Shown in pieces: positions 29,958 to 39,648 of a DNA stretch of 64,000 nucleotides. Below the pieces are notes generated by a model that was not told the DNA's origin, searched no databases, and was given only the letters and a program-made list of their open reading frames with translations. A program made the translations under genes and the position numbers. The first letter of the stretch is position 1. Each line of letters starts with the position of its first letter. Source of the DNA: Rheinheimera maricola (GTDB lineage: Bacteria; Pseudomonadota; Gammaproteobacteria; Enterobacterales; Alteromonadaceae); assembly GCF_016918075.2 (NCBI RefSeq), contig NZ_JAERPS020000001.1:806001-870000 (forward strand), in the 5' to 3' direction.

Positions 29958-30883
29958 TGGCCATTTTAATAATTGCAGAGCATAACAACCTAAGCCTGAA
30001 AAGCGAGACGCATAAAGTGGTGCAGGCAGCTGCAGCCATTGGTGGCGATATCACGCTGTTAGTCGCTGGTTTTAACTGTAAGGCAGCCGCCGATGAAGCG
30101 GCCACTGTTGCAGGTGTCAGCAAAGTGTTATTGGCCGACAATGCCGTTTATCAACATCAGCTGGCAGAAAACATCGCCGCTTTAGTGACTGAAGTGGGTA
30201 AAGACTTCAGCCACATTCTGGCGCCAGCAACTACCAGCGGCAAAAACTTCTTGCCACGTGTTGCCGCGATGCTGGATGTTGCACAGATTTCTGATGTTAT
30301 AGCCATTGAATCTGCTGATACTTTTGTTCGACCAATTTATGCCGGCAATGCTATTGCAACCGTGCAGTCTAGCGACCGTATCAAAGTGTTAACGGTACGC
30401 CCGGCGGCTTTTCGTGCAGCGTCAGACGGTAATAGTGCACCGATAGAGGCTGTATCCGCTGCGCATGATGCTGGGGTGTCGGCATTTATTGATGAGGAGC
30501 TTACCAAATCAGAACGGCCAGAACTTAGTGCTGCCAGGGTGGTGATCTCGGGTGGTCGCGGCATGCAAAATGGTGAAAACTTTGCATTGCTAAACGGCAT
30601 AGCTGACAAGCTTGGCGCAGCTATTGGTGCATCCCGGGCGGCTGTTGACGCCGGCTTTGTACCGAACGATATGCAGGTTGGTCAAACCGGTAAAATCGTA
30701 GCGCCAGATTTGTACATTGCGGTGGGGATCTCCGGTGCGATTCAGCATTTGGCGGGTATGAAAGATTCGAAAGTAATAGTCGCAATCAATAAAGACGCTG
30801 AAGCGCCGATTTTCCAGATAGCTGACTATGGTCTGGTAGCTGATCTATTCAGTGTACTGCCTGAACTCGAACAGCAACTGTAA
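29957..30883 (+). CDS. etfA: Electron transfer flavoprotein alpha subunit
   Basis: A 308-residue ETF alpha subunit carrying FAD. The C-terminal FAD domain shows [35 protein letters not shown] and [20 protein letters not shown], all standard. It pairs with EtfB directly upstream and feeds electrons to EtfD, encoded divergently. A terminator follows. Confidence 0.97.
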   Translation: MAILIIAEHNNLSLKSETHKVVQAAAAIGGDITLLVAGFNCKAAADEAATVAGVSKVLLADNAVYQHQLAENIAALVTEVGKDFSHILAPATTSGKNFLPRVAAMLDVAQISDVIAIESADTFVRPIYAGNAIATVQSSDRIKVLTVRPAAFRAASDGNSAPIEAVSAAHDAGVSAFIDEELTKSERPELSAARVVISGGRGMQNGENFALLNGIADKLGAAIGASRAAVDAGFVPNDMQVGQTGKIVAPDLYIAVGISGAIQHLAGMKDSKVIVAINKDAEAPIFQIADYGLVADLFSVLPELEQQL

Positions 30884-30899
30884 CGTTAGCAAGTATGCC

Positions 30900-30926
30900 A
30901 AAAGCCAGCATCTTGCTGGCTTTTTT
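30900..30926 (+). terminator. etfBA terminator
   Basis: Stem AAAGCCAGCA/TGCTGGCTTT, TCT loop, T run, 17 bp after the etfA stop. Confidence 0.88.
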
Positions 30927-30997
30927 CATTTTGTCTCTTGTTGCTCACGGCAAAACCGACTTAAGATATCGCTTCACATACTGTAAAGGAAGCGATT

Positions 30998-31495
30998 ATG
31001 CCCGCTGTGATCCGTCATGCAGAGCCTGCCGACATTGACGCCATTAAAGCTATTTATGATCAACCAACCGTGTATGCCAATACGCTACAGTTGCCATATC
31101 AGCCGGTATCTAACTGGCAAAGGTTGTATAATGCCGGTAACGGTTTCTATAACTTGGTTGCTGAAGTAGAGGGTAAGGTAGTAGGTCAACTTGGTTTACA
31201 GGTGTGCCAAAACCCTAGACGACGCCATGTTGCTGAGCTTGGTATGGGCGTATCAGAAGATTTTCAGGGGCAAGGCATTGGTTCAGCGTTGTTGCGTGCA
31301 GCACTGGAGCTGTCAGATCAATGGCTGAATATTAGACGCATGGAACTAACAGTTTACAGTAGCAATGAAGCTGCTATTGCTTTGTATGAGCGCTTTGGCT
31401 TTGAAGTCGAAGCTGAGTTGTCTGATTTTGCTTTTCAATATGGTAACTATGTTAGTGCGCTTTGTATGGCACGTATCAATACCGCCGTGGCGTAA
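30998..31495 (+). CDS. yhhY: GNAT N-acetyltransferase YhhY/AaaT
   Basis: A 165-residue GNAT enzyme that matches E. coli YhhY (AaaT, amino-acid N-acetyltransferase) along its length: IRHAEPADIDAI, QPTVYANTLQLPYQ, RRRHVAELGMGVSEDFQGQGIGSALL (acetyl-CoA loop QGQGIG), and RRMELTVYSSNEAAIALYERFGFEVE. It is monocistronic, with a terminator shared with fur. Confidence 0.85.
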   Translation: MPAVIRHAEPADIDAIKAIYDQPTVYANTLQLPYQPVSNWQRLYNAGNGFYNLVAEVEGKVVGQLGLQVCQNPRRRHVAELGMGVSEDFQGQGIGSALLRAALELSDQWLNIRRMELTVYSSNEAAIALYERFGFEVEAELSDFAFQYGNYVSALCMARINTAVA

Positions 31496-31512
31496 ATGCG
31501 TTAGAAGGACAC

Positions 31513-31540
31513 AAAAAAGGCACTTAATAGTGCCTTTTTT
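31513..31540. terminator. Bidirectional terminator between yhhY and fur
   Basis: AAAAAAGGCAC/GTGCCTTTTTT stem with TTAATA loop and symmetrical A/T tracts between convergent genes. Confidence 0.88.
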
Positions 31541-31558
31541 CACATGCGTATTAGCAGT

Positions 31559-31999
31559 TTAGTTCATTTCGCTATTTTTTTTGCACTGCACGGTGTCAGT
31601 GCACTCGCCATACAGGTATAAACTGTGATGCGTGAGCTTAATGCCATTTTCGGCGGCAATTTCTAGCTGTTTAGCTTCAATCACCTCATCTTCAAATTCC
31701 ATGACTTTACCGCATTTTAAACACACCAGATGGTCGTGATGGCTGCCACCGGTCAGTTCAAACACCGACTTGCCGCCCTCAAAATGATGGCGGGTTAAAA
31801 TGCCGGCGTCATCAAACTGGTTAAGAACGCGGTAAACCGTAGCAAGGCCGATATCTTCGCCAATTTCTAACAGCAACTTATATACGTCTTCGGCGCTTAT
31901 ATGCTGGTTTTTTGGGTCCTGCAGTATCTCAAGAATTTTTACCCGTGGTAGGGTAACTTTAAGGCCGGCTTTACGTAATTCGTTGTTGTGATCTGACAT
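31559..31999 (-). CDS. fur: Ferric uptake regulator
   Basis: A 146-residue Fur repressor. The winged helix (LKVTLPRVKILEILQ, EDIGLATVYRVLNQF) is followed by metal ligands in HHDHLVCLKCGKVMEF (HHDH box and CxxC). The C-terminal part keeps one further Cys (GECTDTVQC). Fe2+-bound Fur represses iron-uptake genes. It is next to the fldA-ybfE-ybfF-seqA block as in E. coli, with a DUF4442 gene inserted between. Confidence 0.97.
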   Translation of the reverse strand: MSDHNNELRKAGLKVTLPRVKILEILQDPKNQHISAEDVYKLLLEIGEDIGLATVYRVLNQFDDAGILTRHHFEGGKSVFELTGGSHHDHLVCLKCGKVMEFEDEVIEAKQLEIAAENGIKLTHHSLYLYGECTDTVQCKKNSEMN

Positions 32000-32154
32000 A
32001 ACACTTATGACTCTGGTTTAGATATGTAAAAGATTATAAAGACATTAGCCAGAGAATGAAATGGTAAATTAGGCACTGCTAGCCAAAGAGCTACTTGTAC
32101 TTCAGGCTTGGCAAAGTACAATAGCCCAAATCAGGTCATACCAGAGAGGCGTAA

Positions 32155-32622
32155 ATGAAATGGGCTTTTAATCCGGCTGTTATGCGCCGGCTACTTAATT
32201 TCTGGCCACCATTTTTATTTCCGGGTATTAAAGTAGCGGTATTAAGTAATGACTATCGCTATTGTCGGGTAGAATTAAAGTCGCGGCCTTGGACACGAAA
32301 CATCAATAACACTCAGTTTGGCGGTACCATGTTTGCTATGACTGACCCGATATACCCGCTAATGCTGATGGGCGCCTTGGGTAAAGAGTATCTGGTGTGG
32401 GATAAACAGGCGGATATTGATTTTATTAAACCCGGTAAAGGCAAACTTACTGCCGAGTTTTGGTTATCAGATGACAATGTTAACGGCATAAAGGCTGCCA
32501 CTGCGGATGGTGATAAGCATTTTCCGCAATTTATTGTGCATATCAAAGATGATAGCGGGCAGATTGTCGCAGAGGTTAACCGTACGGTTTATGTGCGAAA
32601 AAAGGTCAAATATCGCTCATAG
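32155..32622 (+). CDS. DUF4442 hotdog-fold protein (thioesterase-like)
   Basis: A 155-residue protein of the DUF4442 family, which has the hotdog fold of acyl-CoA thioesterases. Characteristic stretches are RYCRVELKSRPWTRNINNTQFGGTMFAM and WDKQADIDFIKPGKGKL (cited in parts: NINNTQFGGTMFAM; DIDFIKPGKG). The substrate is unknown. The divergent region with fur (32000-32154) is AT-rich, and the gene stops before the fldA terminator, so the two are convergent. Confidence 0.8.
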   Translation: MKWAFNPAVMRRLLNFWPPFLFPGIKVAVLSNDYRYCRVELKSRPWTRNINNTQFGGTMFAMTDPIYPLMLMGALGKEYLVWDKQADIDFIKPGKGKLTAEFWLSDDNVNGIKAATADGDKHFPQFIVHIKDDSGQIVAEVNRTVYVRKKVKYRS

Positions 32623-32640
32623 GCGCAAGCGTTATCATAA

Positions 32641-32668
32641 AAAAAAACCGGCGTTTAAGCCGGTTCTT
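32641..32668 (-). terminator. fldA terminator
   Basis: ACCGGC/GCCGGT stem with a GTTTAA loop; the minus strand ends in an eight-T run. It may also stop the convergent DUF4442 gene. Confidence 0.8.
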
Positions 32669-32673
32669 ATGGT

Positions 32674-33204
32674 CTACAGACCTTCAAATTCTTTTAAACT
32701 CATTTCATCGTATATTTGCTTACACCACTGTTTAACCCGTTGCTCTGTAAGCTCGGGCTGGCGGTCTTCATCTATACCTAAACCAATAAAATGGCTATCG
32801 TCGGCTAATGCCTTGGAGGCGACAAAGTTGTAGCCCGCTGTTGGCCAGTGCCCCACAATGATGGCGCCTTTAGGTTCGATAATATCGCGCAGTGTACCCA
32901 TAGCATCAAGGAAATACTCTGCGTAATCTTCCTGATCGCCACAGCCAAAAATGGCTACCAGCTTGCTATCGAAATCGATATTTTCCAACTCGGGGAAAAA
33001 ATCATCCCAGTCGCACTGGGCTTCACCGTAGTACCAGGTTGGAATACCCAGCAACAGTAAATCAAATGCGGCGATATCCTCCTTACTACTCTTAGCGATA
33101 TCACGTATATCAAACAAATGTTTCCCCAGTTCTTTCTGGATCATCTTGGCGATATGTTCAGTGTTACCGGTATCGCTACCGAAAAAAATGCCTACAGTTG
33201 CCAT
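32674..33204 (-). CDS. fldA: Flavodoxin I
   Basis: A 176-residue long-chain flavodoxin. The FMN phosphate loop is GSDTGNTEHIA, and the isoalloxazine-contacting loops are around GIPTWYYGEAQCDWDDF and FGCGDQEDYAEYFLDAMG. It is a low-potential electron carrier (for example to IspG/H, biotin synthase, MetH). It is the last gene of the leftward DUF2788-ybfE-fldA run; ybfE ends 13 bp upstream. Confidence 0.96.
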   Translation of the reverse strand: MATVGIFFGSDTGNTEHIAKMIQKELGKHLFDIRDIAKSSKEDIAAFDLLLLGIPTWYYGEAQCDWDDFFPELENIDFDSKLVAIFGCGDQEDYAEYFLDAMGTLRDIIEPKGAIIVGHWPTAGYNFVASKALADDSHFIGLGIDEDRQPELTEQRVKQWCKQIYDEMSLKEFEGL

Positions 33205-33217
33205 TAATCTAACCTTC

Positions 33218-33490
33218 TTACCTGGTTAAAACTTGTGTCAGAATGTGCTCTATATATGCACTACGAGTCATTTCAGCTTTGTCAGCTTGCTGACTCAGCG
33301 CATCGTACAGCTGGTCAGACACTTTAAACTCAATGCGTTTTAAGCCTTTACTACGATCACGTTTGATTTGATTGCGTTTATTCAGTTTAAGTTGCTCTTC
33401 CCTCGGCAGCGGATTAGTTTTGGGCCGCCCGGGTCGCTTGTCCTGCGCAAACAAATCTATCGTGGTGCGATCACTGGCAATCTTCGCCAT
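33218..33490 (-). CDS. ybfE: YbfE, ribbon-helix-helix protein
   Basis: A 90-residue basic protein very close to E. coli YbfE (DRTTIDLFAQDKRPGRPKTNP, cited as DRTTIDLFA and KRPGRPKTNP; then KRNQIKRDRSKGLKRIEFKV). The C-terminal half looks like a ribbon-helix-helix DNA-binding fold. E. coli ybfE is LexA-regulated, but I see no CTG-N10-CAG box in the 14-bp gap upstream here, so control by SOS is not supported at this position. Confidence 0.9.
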   Translation of the reverse strand: MAKIASDRTTIDLFAQDKRPGRPKTNPLPREEQLKLNKRNQIKRDRSKGLKRIEFKVSDQLYDALSQQADKAEMTRSAYIEHILTQVLTR

Positions 33491-33504
33491 TAATCTTACC
33501 CTTA

Positions 33505-33702
33505 CTACTCAAAAAAAAACGGGATTATGCTTTTTATAACAAACACTGCCGGTGATAAAAATAGCACCAGCCAGACGAAAAACTGGCCCAACCGCGGCGC
33601 ATTGCTTTTTTTCAATACATCACGTATTGCCATGACTATAAACAAGTACAAAATGCCCAGACCAAGCCATAAACTTAGTGCTTCAAACTGCTCAAAAGAC
33701 AT
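33505..33702 (-). CDS. DUF2788 membrane protein
   Basis: A 65-residue protein with two membrane helices (about residues 10-28 and 42-62) separated by a basic loop (RDVLKKSNAPRLGQF). It matches the DUF2788 family, which is found next to ybfE/fldA in Alteromonadales. Function unknown. Probably first gene of the DUF2788-ybfE-fldA operon. Confidence 0.8.
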   Translation of the reverse strand: MSFEQFEALSLWLGLGILYLFIVMAIRDVLKKSNAPRLGQFFVWLVLFLSPAVFVIKSIIPFFFE

Positions 33703-33767
33703 AGAATGTTGCTTGCCTTAAAAAAAGTGCGCGCACTATAGCATAACTGCAGCAAAAAATTAGTGCG

Positions 33768-34535
33768 TTAGCTCAATAAAAAGTCTTGTACCAACTTGCA
33801 AAAAACTGTCGGTTTTTCGGCATGCAACCAATGGCCGGTGCCCTGAATAACTTTGGCTTGAGCTGCAGGAAATAAACGCAAAATAACCGGGCGGTGTTCA
33901 GGCAGAATATAATCGGAATCACCACCTTTAATGAACAGTACCGGGCCGTCAAAATGACCGTGCAACACCGGTTCGCTAATAAGCGCAGCATAATTGGCCT
34001 GCAGTGCTGTTAAATTAAAACGCCAGCTAAAAACATCGTCGTTTTTAATCAGGCTTTTAAGCAGAAATTGTCGCACACCGGCCTCATCAATATAGGCCGA
34101 CAATTGCTTGTCAGCATCAGCGCGGCCGTTGATGTGGGCTAATTCCACCGCGTTCAGGCCTGTAATAATACTAGTGTGCCGGGGCGCGTAGGCTACAGGC
34201 GCAATGTCAGCCAGGATCAACTTACTTACCCTCTGTGGGTATTGCAGCGCAAACGCCATCGCCATTTTGCCGCCCATTGAGTGCCCCAGAATAGCCGTCT
34301 GCTGTATTTGCAAATCGTCTAATGTTTGTGCCAAATCTGCAGCCATCAATGCATATGTCATGTCATCACTATGGCCTGAGCGACCATGGTTTCGCACATC
34401 AACGTTAATCACGTGATAATGCTCGCTCAAACTGCGGGCAATGACGCCTAAATTCTCGTAACTGCCAAATAAGCCATGCACCAGCACAATCGGCGGGCTA
34501 TCGTGCTGGCCACTGCTGTGGGTATGTAATAGCAT
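33768..34535 (-). CDS. ybfF: Alpha/beta-hydrolase esterase YbfF
   Basis: A 255-residue hydrolase with the oxyanion-hole motif VLVHGLFGS, nucleophile Ser86 in GHSMGG, and the catalytic His in GTGHWLHAEKP near residue 234. E. coli YbfF hydrolyses acyl-CoA and palmitoyl esters. It is divergent from seqA, preserving the E. coli order ybfF-seqA-pgm. Confidence 0.93.
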   Translation of the reverse strand: MLLHTHSSGQHDSPPIVLVHGLFGSYENLGVIARSLSEHYHVINVDVRNHGRSGHSDDMTYALMAADLAQTLDDLQIQQTAILGHSMGGKMAMAFALQYPQRVSKLILADIAPVAYAPRHTSIITGLNAVELAHINGRADADKQLSAYIDEAGVRQFLLKSLIKNDDVFSWRFNLTALQANYAALISEPVLHGHFDGPVLFIKGGDSDYILPEHRPVILRLFPAAQAKVIQGTGHWLHAEKPTVFCKLVQDFLLS

Positions 34536-34643
34536 AACAAACTCAACTGCTGAACAAGAAAGCTAGTCTAGCAAATCATGCCGCTGGCGTCAGTCGATAA
34601 GGCTTTATATAATGAGGCCACTTTTAGCGTGTGGAATAAATAT

Positions 34644-35150
34644 ATGAAAACCATCGAAATAGATGACGAGCTATACCAGTACATCGCCGGCCAGACGCAA
34701 AAAATAGGTGAAAGTGCGTCTGAAATACTACGCCGCTTGTTGCTTGGGGATGAAACAGCAATAGTGCCTGCCAACCCGGAGCCGGTTACTCCTGCGGTTG
34801 TTGCAGTGGTGGGCAGTAATATTTTTGACTTAATAAACCGGCAGGATTTACAAGCTGAGTCTAGTGTAGTTGGGCGTTTCTTATTTATTTTGTCAACGTT
34901 AGCGCGAGTACATAAAAAGCAATTTGCCAAGGTACTCGACATTAAAGGCCGTAACCGCTTGTACTTTGGCCGCAGCGCAGAAGCATTGTCAGAGGCGGGT
35001 AGTAGTACTAATCCTAAGCCCATTCCGAATACTGAGTTCTGGGTGATCACTAATTCAAATACAACGCGTAAAAAGATGATGTTAACCGAAACAGCAATTA
35101 AACTCGGCTATAGTGAACAAGACGCTGAGCGTATCCGCGATTTGTTATAA
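34644..35150 (+). CDS. seqA: Negative modulator of replication initiation SeqA
   Basis: A 168-residue SeqA. The N-terminal oligomerization segment (MKTIEIDDELYQYIAGQTQ, GESASEILRRLL) is followed by a linker and the C-terminal hemimethylated-GATC binding domain (KGRNRLYFGRSAEAL, NPKPIPNTEFWVITNSNT). It sequesters new oriC and dnaA promoter GATC sites. I chose ATG 34644; the earlier in-frame ATG would add 22 unrelated residues. It implies that the cell has Dam methylation. pgm follows after 12 bp. Confidence 0.95.
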   Translation: MKTIEIDDELYQYIAGQTQKIGESASEILRRLLLGDETAIVPANPEPVTPAVVAVVGSNIFDLINRQDLQAESSVVGRFLFILSTLARVHKKQFAKVLDIKGRNRLYFGRSAEALSEAGSSTNPKPIPNTEFWVITNSNTTRKKMMLTETAIKLGYSEQDAERIRDLL

Positions 35151-35162
35151 CAAGGAATTTTT

Positions 35163-36812
35163 ATGTCTTTACACCCGCTGGCCGGGCAACAGGTGCCCAG
35201 TTCGTTAGTACCAAATATTAGTCGTCTGATGACTGCTTATTATGTACTTGAGCCTGATGTACATGCGCATCCACAGCACAAAGTCAGTTTTGGTACCTCT
35301 GGTCATCGCGGAAGCGCGCTGGATTGCTCATTTAATGAACCGCATGTATTGGCTATTTGTCAGGCCATTGCCGATTATCGTAAGCAGCTGGGCATTAACG
35401 GGCCTCTGTTTCTGGGTAAAGATACCCACGCACTATCAGAAGCCGCCTTTGCCAGTGCTTTAGAGGTGCTAATTGCCAACAAAATACAGGTGTGTATTCA
35501 AAAAGATCTGGGTTATACGCCCACTCCTGTTATATCTCATGCCATTTTAACGCAGAACAAAGGCAGTACGACACAGCTTGCCGACGGCATAGTCATTACA
35601 CCGTCGCATAATCCGCCGCAGGACGGAGGTATTAAATATAACCCGCCACATGGTGGCCCGGCAGATACTGACGCAACCAATTGGATTGAGCAACGCGCCA
35701 ATACGTTATTAGCCAACGAGCTTGATGGCGTAAAAATGATGCCTTATGCGCTGGCGCTACAGTCGGGCTATTGTCAACACATTGATTATATTCAGCACTA
35801 TGTTGATGATCTTCAGAACGTTATTGATATGGCAGCCATTGCTAAAGCCGGTATTCGTATTGGTGTTGACCCGTTAGGCGGCTCCGGTATTGCATTCTGG
35901 CCGCGAATAGCTGAACGTTATGGCCTGAATATTACGGTGGTAAATGACAAAGTAGACCCGGCTTTTGCGTTTATGCCACTGGATAAAGACGGCCAAATTC
36001 GGATGGATTGTTCATCTGCTTACGCCATGGCAAATTTAATTCAATTAAAAGATCAGTTTGATATCGCCATTGGTAATGACCCTGATTTTGACCGTCATGG
36101 TATTGTTACGCGCAGTGGCGGTTTGATGAACCCGAACCATTATCTTGCGGTAGCCATAAACTATTTGCTGGCCAACCGGCCAGAATGGTCGGCCGAATTG
36201 GCTATTGGTAAAACTCTGGTGTCCAGCGCACTGATCGATCGGGTTGTCGCTGCCCGCGGTCGTAAGTTATTGGAAGTTCCTGTCGGCTTTAAATGGTTTG
36301 TAGCAGGATTACATCAAGGGAGTGTTGCCTTTGGCGGTGAAGAAAGTGCCGGCGCCAGTTTTCTGCGCTTTGATGGCAGCGCCTGGTCAACTGATAAAGA
36401 CGGTATTTTATTAGGCTTGTTAGCTGCCGAAATGTTGGCTAAAACTGGCGTAGACCCCTATTTGCAATATCAAGCATTAACCCGTGAGCTTGGTTCACCA
36501 CTGTATCGGCGGTTGGATGCTCCAGCCAGTGCAGAGCAAAAAGCCGCGCTGAAAAAATTAGACGTAAACAGTGTTATCCAAACTATGCTTGCCGGAGACC
36601 CGATATTAGCCGTGTTAACTAAAGCCCCTGGCAATGATGCCGACATCGGTGGCGTAAAAGTGGTGACACGCAACGGCTGGTTTGCAGCCAGACCATCAGG
36701 TACAGAAAACGCCTATAAAATTTATTTGGAAAGTTTTGTTGATCAAGCGCACCTGCTGCAGTTAGAGCATGATGCTAAAGCATTTGTTGAATACGTATTC
36801 AGTCAGATGTAA
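35163..36812 (+). CDS. pgm: Phosphoglucomutase
   Basis: A 549-residue alpha-D-phosphohexomutase interconverting glucose-1-P and glucose-6-P. Catalytic Ser148 lies in [12 protein letters not shown], the Mg2+ loop is [10 protein letters not shown], the sugar-binding loop is [11 protein letters not shown], and the phosphate-binding loop is [10 protein letters not shown]. It is co-transcribed with seqA, and glgP downstream makes its substrate glucose-1-phosphate. Confidence 0.97.
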   Translation: MSLHPLAGQQVPSSLVPNISRLMTAYYVLEPDVHAHPQHKVSFGTSGHRGSALDCSFNEPHVLAICQAIADYRKQLGINGPLFLGKDTHALSEAAFASALEVLIANKIQVCIQKDLGYTPTPVISHAILTQNKGSTTQLADGIVITPSHNPPQDGGIKYNPPHGGPADTDATNWIEQRANTLLANELDGVKMMPYALALQSGYCQHIDYIQHYVDDLQNVIDMAAIAKAGIRIGVDPLGGSGIAFWPRIAERYGLNITVVNDKVDPAFAFMPLDKDGQIRMDCSSAYAMANLIQLKDQFDIAIGNDPDFDRHGIVTRSGGLMNPNHYLAVAINYLLANRPEWSAELAIGKTLVSSALIDRVVAARGRKLLEVPVGFKWFVAGLHQGSVAFGGEESAGASFLRFDGSAWSTDKDGILLGLLAAEMLAKTGVDPYLQYQALTRELGSPLYRRLDAPASAEQKAALKKLDVNSVIQTMLAGDPILAVLTKAPGNDADIGGVKVVTRNGWFAARPSGTENAYKIYLESFVDQAHLLQLEHDAKAFVEYVFSQM

Positions 36813-36820
36813 CGCACTGA

Positions 36821-36870
36821 AAAGGCTATGAATTGCTGTGTAATTAAATTACATTCATAGCCTTTATTTT
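36821..36870 (+). terminator. seqA-pgm terminator
   Basis: Thirteen-base stem AAAGGCTATGAAT/ATTCATAGCCTTT with a 19-nt loop and T-rich tail. Confidence 0.75.
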
Positions 36871-36965
36871 TGCCTTAAGAGCTGTATTAGGGTATTTTTT
36901 GGTAATAAGTCTACATTTGACGTTATTATAGCGCTATCACAGGCAGCTAATTATCAGGATCTGTA

Positions 36966-39452
36966 ATGAAAAAACAAACTTCCACTGCCGGCACCGATGT
37001 GGTGCAAATTAACACTGAGCAACTTAAAGAGCAGATTATTCGTCACTTGCACTCAACGCTTGGCACCGATGTAAATAAAGCCAGTCCACAAGCTTGGTGG
37101 CGCGCAACGTGCGCGGCAGTGAATGAGCAAGTTTTTGACGGTCTGCGCAATACTCAGCGCACACACTACGAGCAAAATACTCGCGCACTGCATTATTTTA
37201 GTCTTGAGTACCTAATGGGCCGGCTGTTTAGCAACAACTTGCACAACCTTGGTTTATATAAACAGGCAAAGCAAGCACTTAGCGAGCTGGGCATGGATAT
37301 TGCCGATTTGGAAGATCAAGAAGAAGACATGGCCCTAGGTAATGGCGGCTTGGGGCGCCTCGCGGCGTGTTTTATTGACTCATTGGCGACCTTGAATTAT
37401 CCGGCTATTGGTTATGGCATTCGTTATGAGCATGGTTTGTTTGAACAAAGCTTCCAGGATGGCCGCCAGATTGAGCGTCCGGACAGTTGGCGCGAGTACG
37501 GTAACCCCTGGGAGATCTGCCGGCCGGAGTCGGTGCAGGAAATTTCAGTATATGGTTATGTTGAAACGGTGTATGACCTGCAAGGAAAAATGAAAAAAGT
37601 TTGGCACCCAGGCCGTATTATTAAAGGTATCCCCTGGGATATTCCGGTAGTAGGTTACAACGGTAGTTCAGTTAACGTGTTGCGTTTGTGGGAAAGCCGC
37701 GCCAGTGATTTTTTTAACTGGGACGTATTTAACTCTGGCGGTTATGTTGACGCTTCGCGCGAAAATATTGAAGCCGAAACGATCTCCAAAGTGCTGTATC
37801 CCAATGATGAAACTGACGCGGGTAAAGAACTGCGTCTGATCCAACAGTACTTTTTTGTCTCATGCTCGTTAAAAGACATTATTCGGCGTTATAAGCGCAG
37901 CCATGGCGATGACTGGAGTGACTTTGCCAAACAGGTTGTCATACAGCTAAATGACACCCACCCAGCAGTGTCCATTCCGGAACTTATGCGTATTCTGGTA
38001 GACCGAGCTGAAATGCAGTGGGATCAGGCATGGAACCTGTGTCAGCAAGTCTTTGCCTACACCAACCATACCTTATTACCTGAGGCGCTGGAGAAATGGC
38101 CGGTACGGCTGTTTGAAAAAGTATTACCGCGTCATCTGGAAATTATTTATGAAATTAACAGGCGCTTCCTGGTAGAGCAGGTTGATGTGCTGTGGCCAGG
38201 CGATAACGATAAAAAGCGCAAGCTATCCATTATCGAAGAAAGCCATGAACCTATGGTACGTATGGGGCATCTTTCTGTTGTCGGCTCATTCCGCGTCAAT
38301 GGCGTTGCAGAGATCCATTCTCAGTTAGTTAAGTCCGATTTATTCCCGGAAATGGTTGCTTTGTGGCCGGACAAATTCACCAATGTCACTAACGGTGTTA
38401 CACCGCGACGTTGGTTAAAAGCCTGTAATCCCAGACTGTCTCATTTGTTGGATCAACAGATTGGCTCTGGCTGGCCAACCGATTTAAAGCAGCTGTCAAA
38501 ATTTGCGGCTTTTGCTGATGACAGCAAAATCCAAGATGCCTTTATGGCAATAAAACAGCAGAACAAAGCCGATTTAGCCACGGTGGTTAAGAAGTTAACC
38601 CATATCGATATTGACCCTCATGCCATTTTTGATATTCAGATTAAACGTTTACATGAATACAAACGTCAGCACCTGAACCTGCTGCATATATTGGCATTAT
38701 ACCGTCGAATTCTGCAGGAGCCAGATTACGATATGGTTCCACGGGTGTTTTTGTTTGGTGCCAAGGCCGCGCCTGGATATAAACTGGCAAAAGAAATTAT
38801 TTACGCCATCAATAAAGTAGCTGAAAAAATTAACCACGATAAGCGGGTGAAAAATCGGTTAAAAGTGGTGTTCATGCCAAATTACCGCGTGACGTTGGCT
38901 GAGAAAATGATCCCGGCCGCAGATGTCTCTGAGCAAATATCTACCGCTGGCAAAGAAGCGTCTGGCACTGGCAATATGAAACTGGCATTAAATGGTGCCA
39001 TTACGGTAGGTACTATGGATGGCGCCAATATTGAGATTGCAGAGGAAGTGGGCGCAGACAATATTGCTATTTTTGGTTTAACTGTTGACGAAGTTAAAAC
39101 CTTAGACAGTAAAGGCTATAACAGTATGGATTACTATTACGCCAACCCAGAAATTAAAGCGATTCTGGATTGGCTGGAAACCGATTATTTTACCCCGGGC
39201 AAACCCGGTGAGTTATCTGCGATAAAACGCAGTCTACTCGAGGGCGGTGATCCTTATCTGGTATTGGCAGATTTCGACAGCTACGTCAAAGCGCACCAAA
39301 AGGTGGATGGATGGTATAGAGATAAGGCGTTGTGGGCGAAAAAAGCCATCCTCAACACCGCGTCTGTGGGTAAATTTACCTCTGACCGCTCAATTGAAGA
39401 TTATGTCAGCCGAGTGTGGCATTTGAAAAAGTGCGGCATCAACCGTAACTGA
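36966..39452 (+). CDS. glgP: Glycogen/maltodextrin phosphorylase
   Basis: An 828-residue GT35 alpha-glucan phosphorylase releasing glucose-1-phosphate. Pyridoxal phosphate is bound by Lys672 in [14 protein letters not shown]. Other family motifs are [52 protein letters not shown] and [13 protein letters not shown]. The following pgm-to-glgP terminator indicates an independent promoter in 36871-36965. I see no other glg genes in the window, so glycogen versus maltodextrin use cannot be decided. Confidence 0.95.
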   Translation: MKKQTSTAGTDVVQINTEQLKEQIIRHLHSTLGTDVNKASPQAWWRATCAAVNEQVFDGLRNTQRTHYEQNTRALHYFSLEYLMGRLFSNNLHNLGLYKQAKQALSELGMDIADLEDQEEDMALGNGGLGRLAACFIDSLATLNYPAIGYGIRYEHGLFEQSFQDGRQIERPDSWREYGNPWEICRPESVQEISVYGYVETVYDLQGKMKKVWHPGRIIKGIPWDIPVVGYNGSSVNVLRLWESRASDFFNWDVFNSGGYVDASRENIEAETISKVLYPNDETDAGKELRLIQQYFFVSCSLKDIIRRYKRSHGDDWSDFAKQVVIQLNDTHPAVSIPELMRILVDRAEMQWDQAWNLCQQVFAYTNHTLLPEALEKWPVRLFEKVLPRHLEIIYEINRRFLVEQVDVLWPGDNDKKRKLSIIEESHEPMVRMGHLSVVGSFRVNGVAEIHSQLVKSDLFPEMVALWPDKFTNVTNGVTPRRWLKACNPRLSHLLDQQIGSGWPTDLKQLSKFAAFADDSKIQDAFMAIKQQNKADLATVVKKLTHIDIDPHAIFDIQIKRLHEYKRQHLNLLHILALYRRILQEPDYDMVPRVFLFGAKAAPGYKLAKEIIYAINKVAEKINHDKRVKNRLKVVFMPNYRVTLAEKMIPAADVSEQISTAGKEASGTGNMKLALNGAITVGTMDGANIEIAEEVGADNIAIFGLTVDEVKTLDSKGYNSMDYYYANPEIKAILDWLETDYFTPGKPGELSAIKRSLLEGGDPYLVLADFDSYVKAHQKVDGWYRDKALWAKKAILNTASVGKFTSDRSIEDYVSRVWHLKKCGINRN

Positions 39453-39457
39453 GTGAT

Positions 39458-39487
39458 AAAAAACCTGCCTTGTGCAGGTTTTTTTAT
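39458..39487 (+). terminator. glgP terminator
   Basis: AAAAAACCTGC/GCAGGTTTTTT stem, CTTGT loop, long T run. Confidence 0.9.
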
Positions 39488-39592
39488 TCGTAAGGTCTTT
39501 GTATTGAGCGGCGGAGTTCCTTTTTGATGTTGCTCTTGGTGTAAGCTGTTGTGAAATATCAGGATAATTAACAAGCGTTAAAAGTTTCCCCC

Positions 39593-39622
39593 TTGCAAGT
39601 GATGTTAGCAACGTCATATAGT
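39593..39622 (+). promoter_or_regulatory. Promoter of the borosin-like operon
   Basis: TTGCAA (39593-39598), 18-bp spacer, TATAGT (39617-39622). The start site would be near 39629, about 20 nt before the methyltransferase start codon, with AAGGAA at 39638-39643. This is the best promoter between the glgP terminator and the cluster. Confidence 0.55.
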
Positions 39623-39648
39623 GCACAAAAAAGCACGAAGGAAATTGT

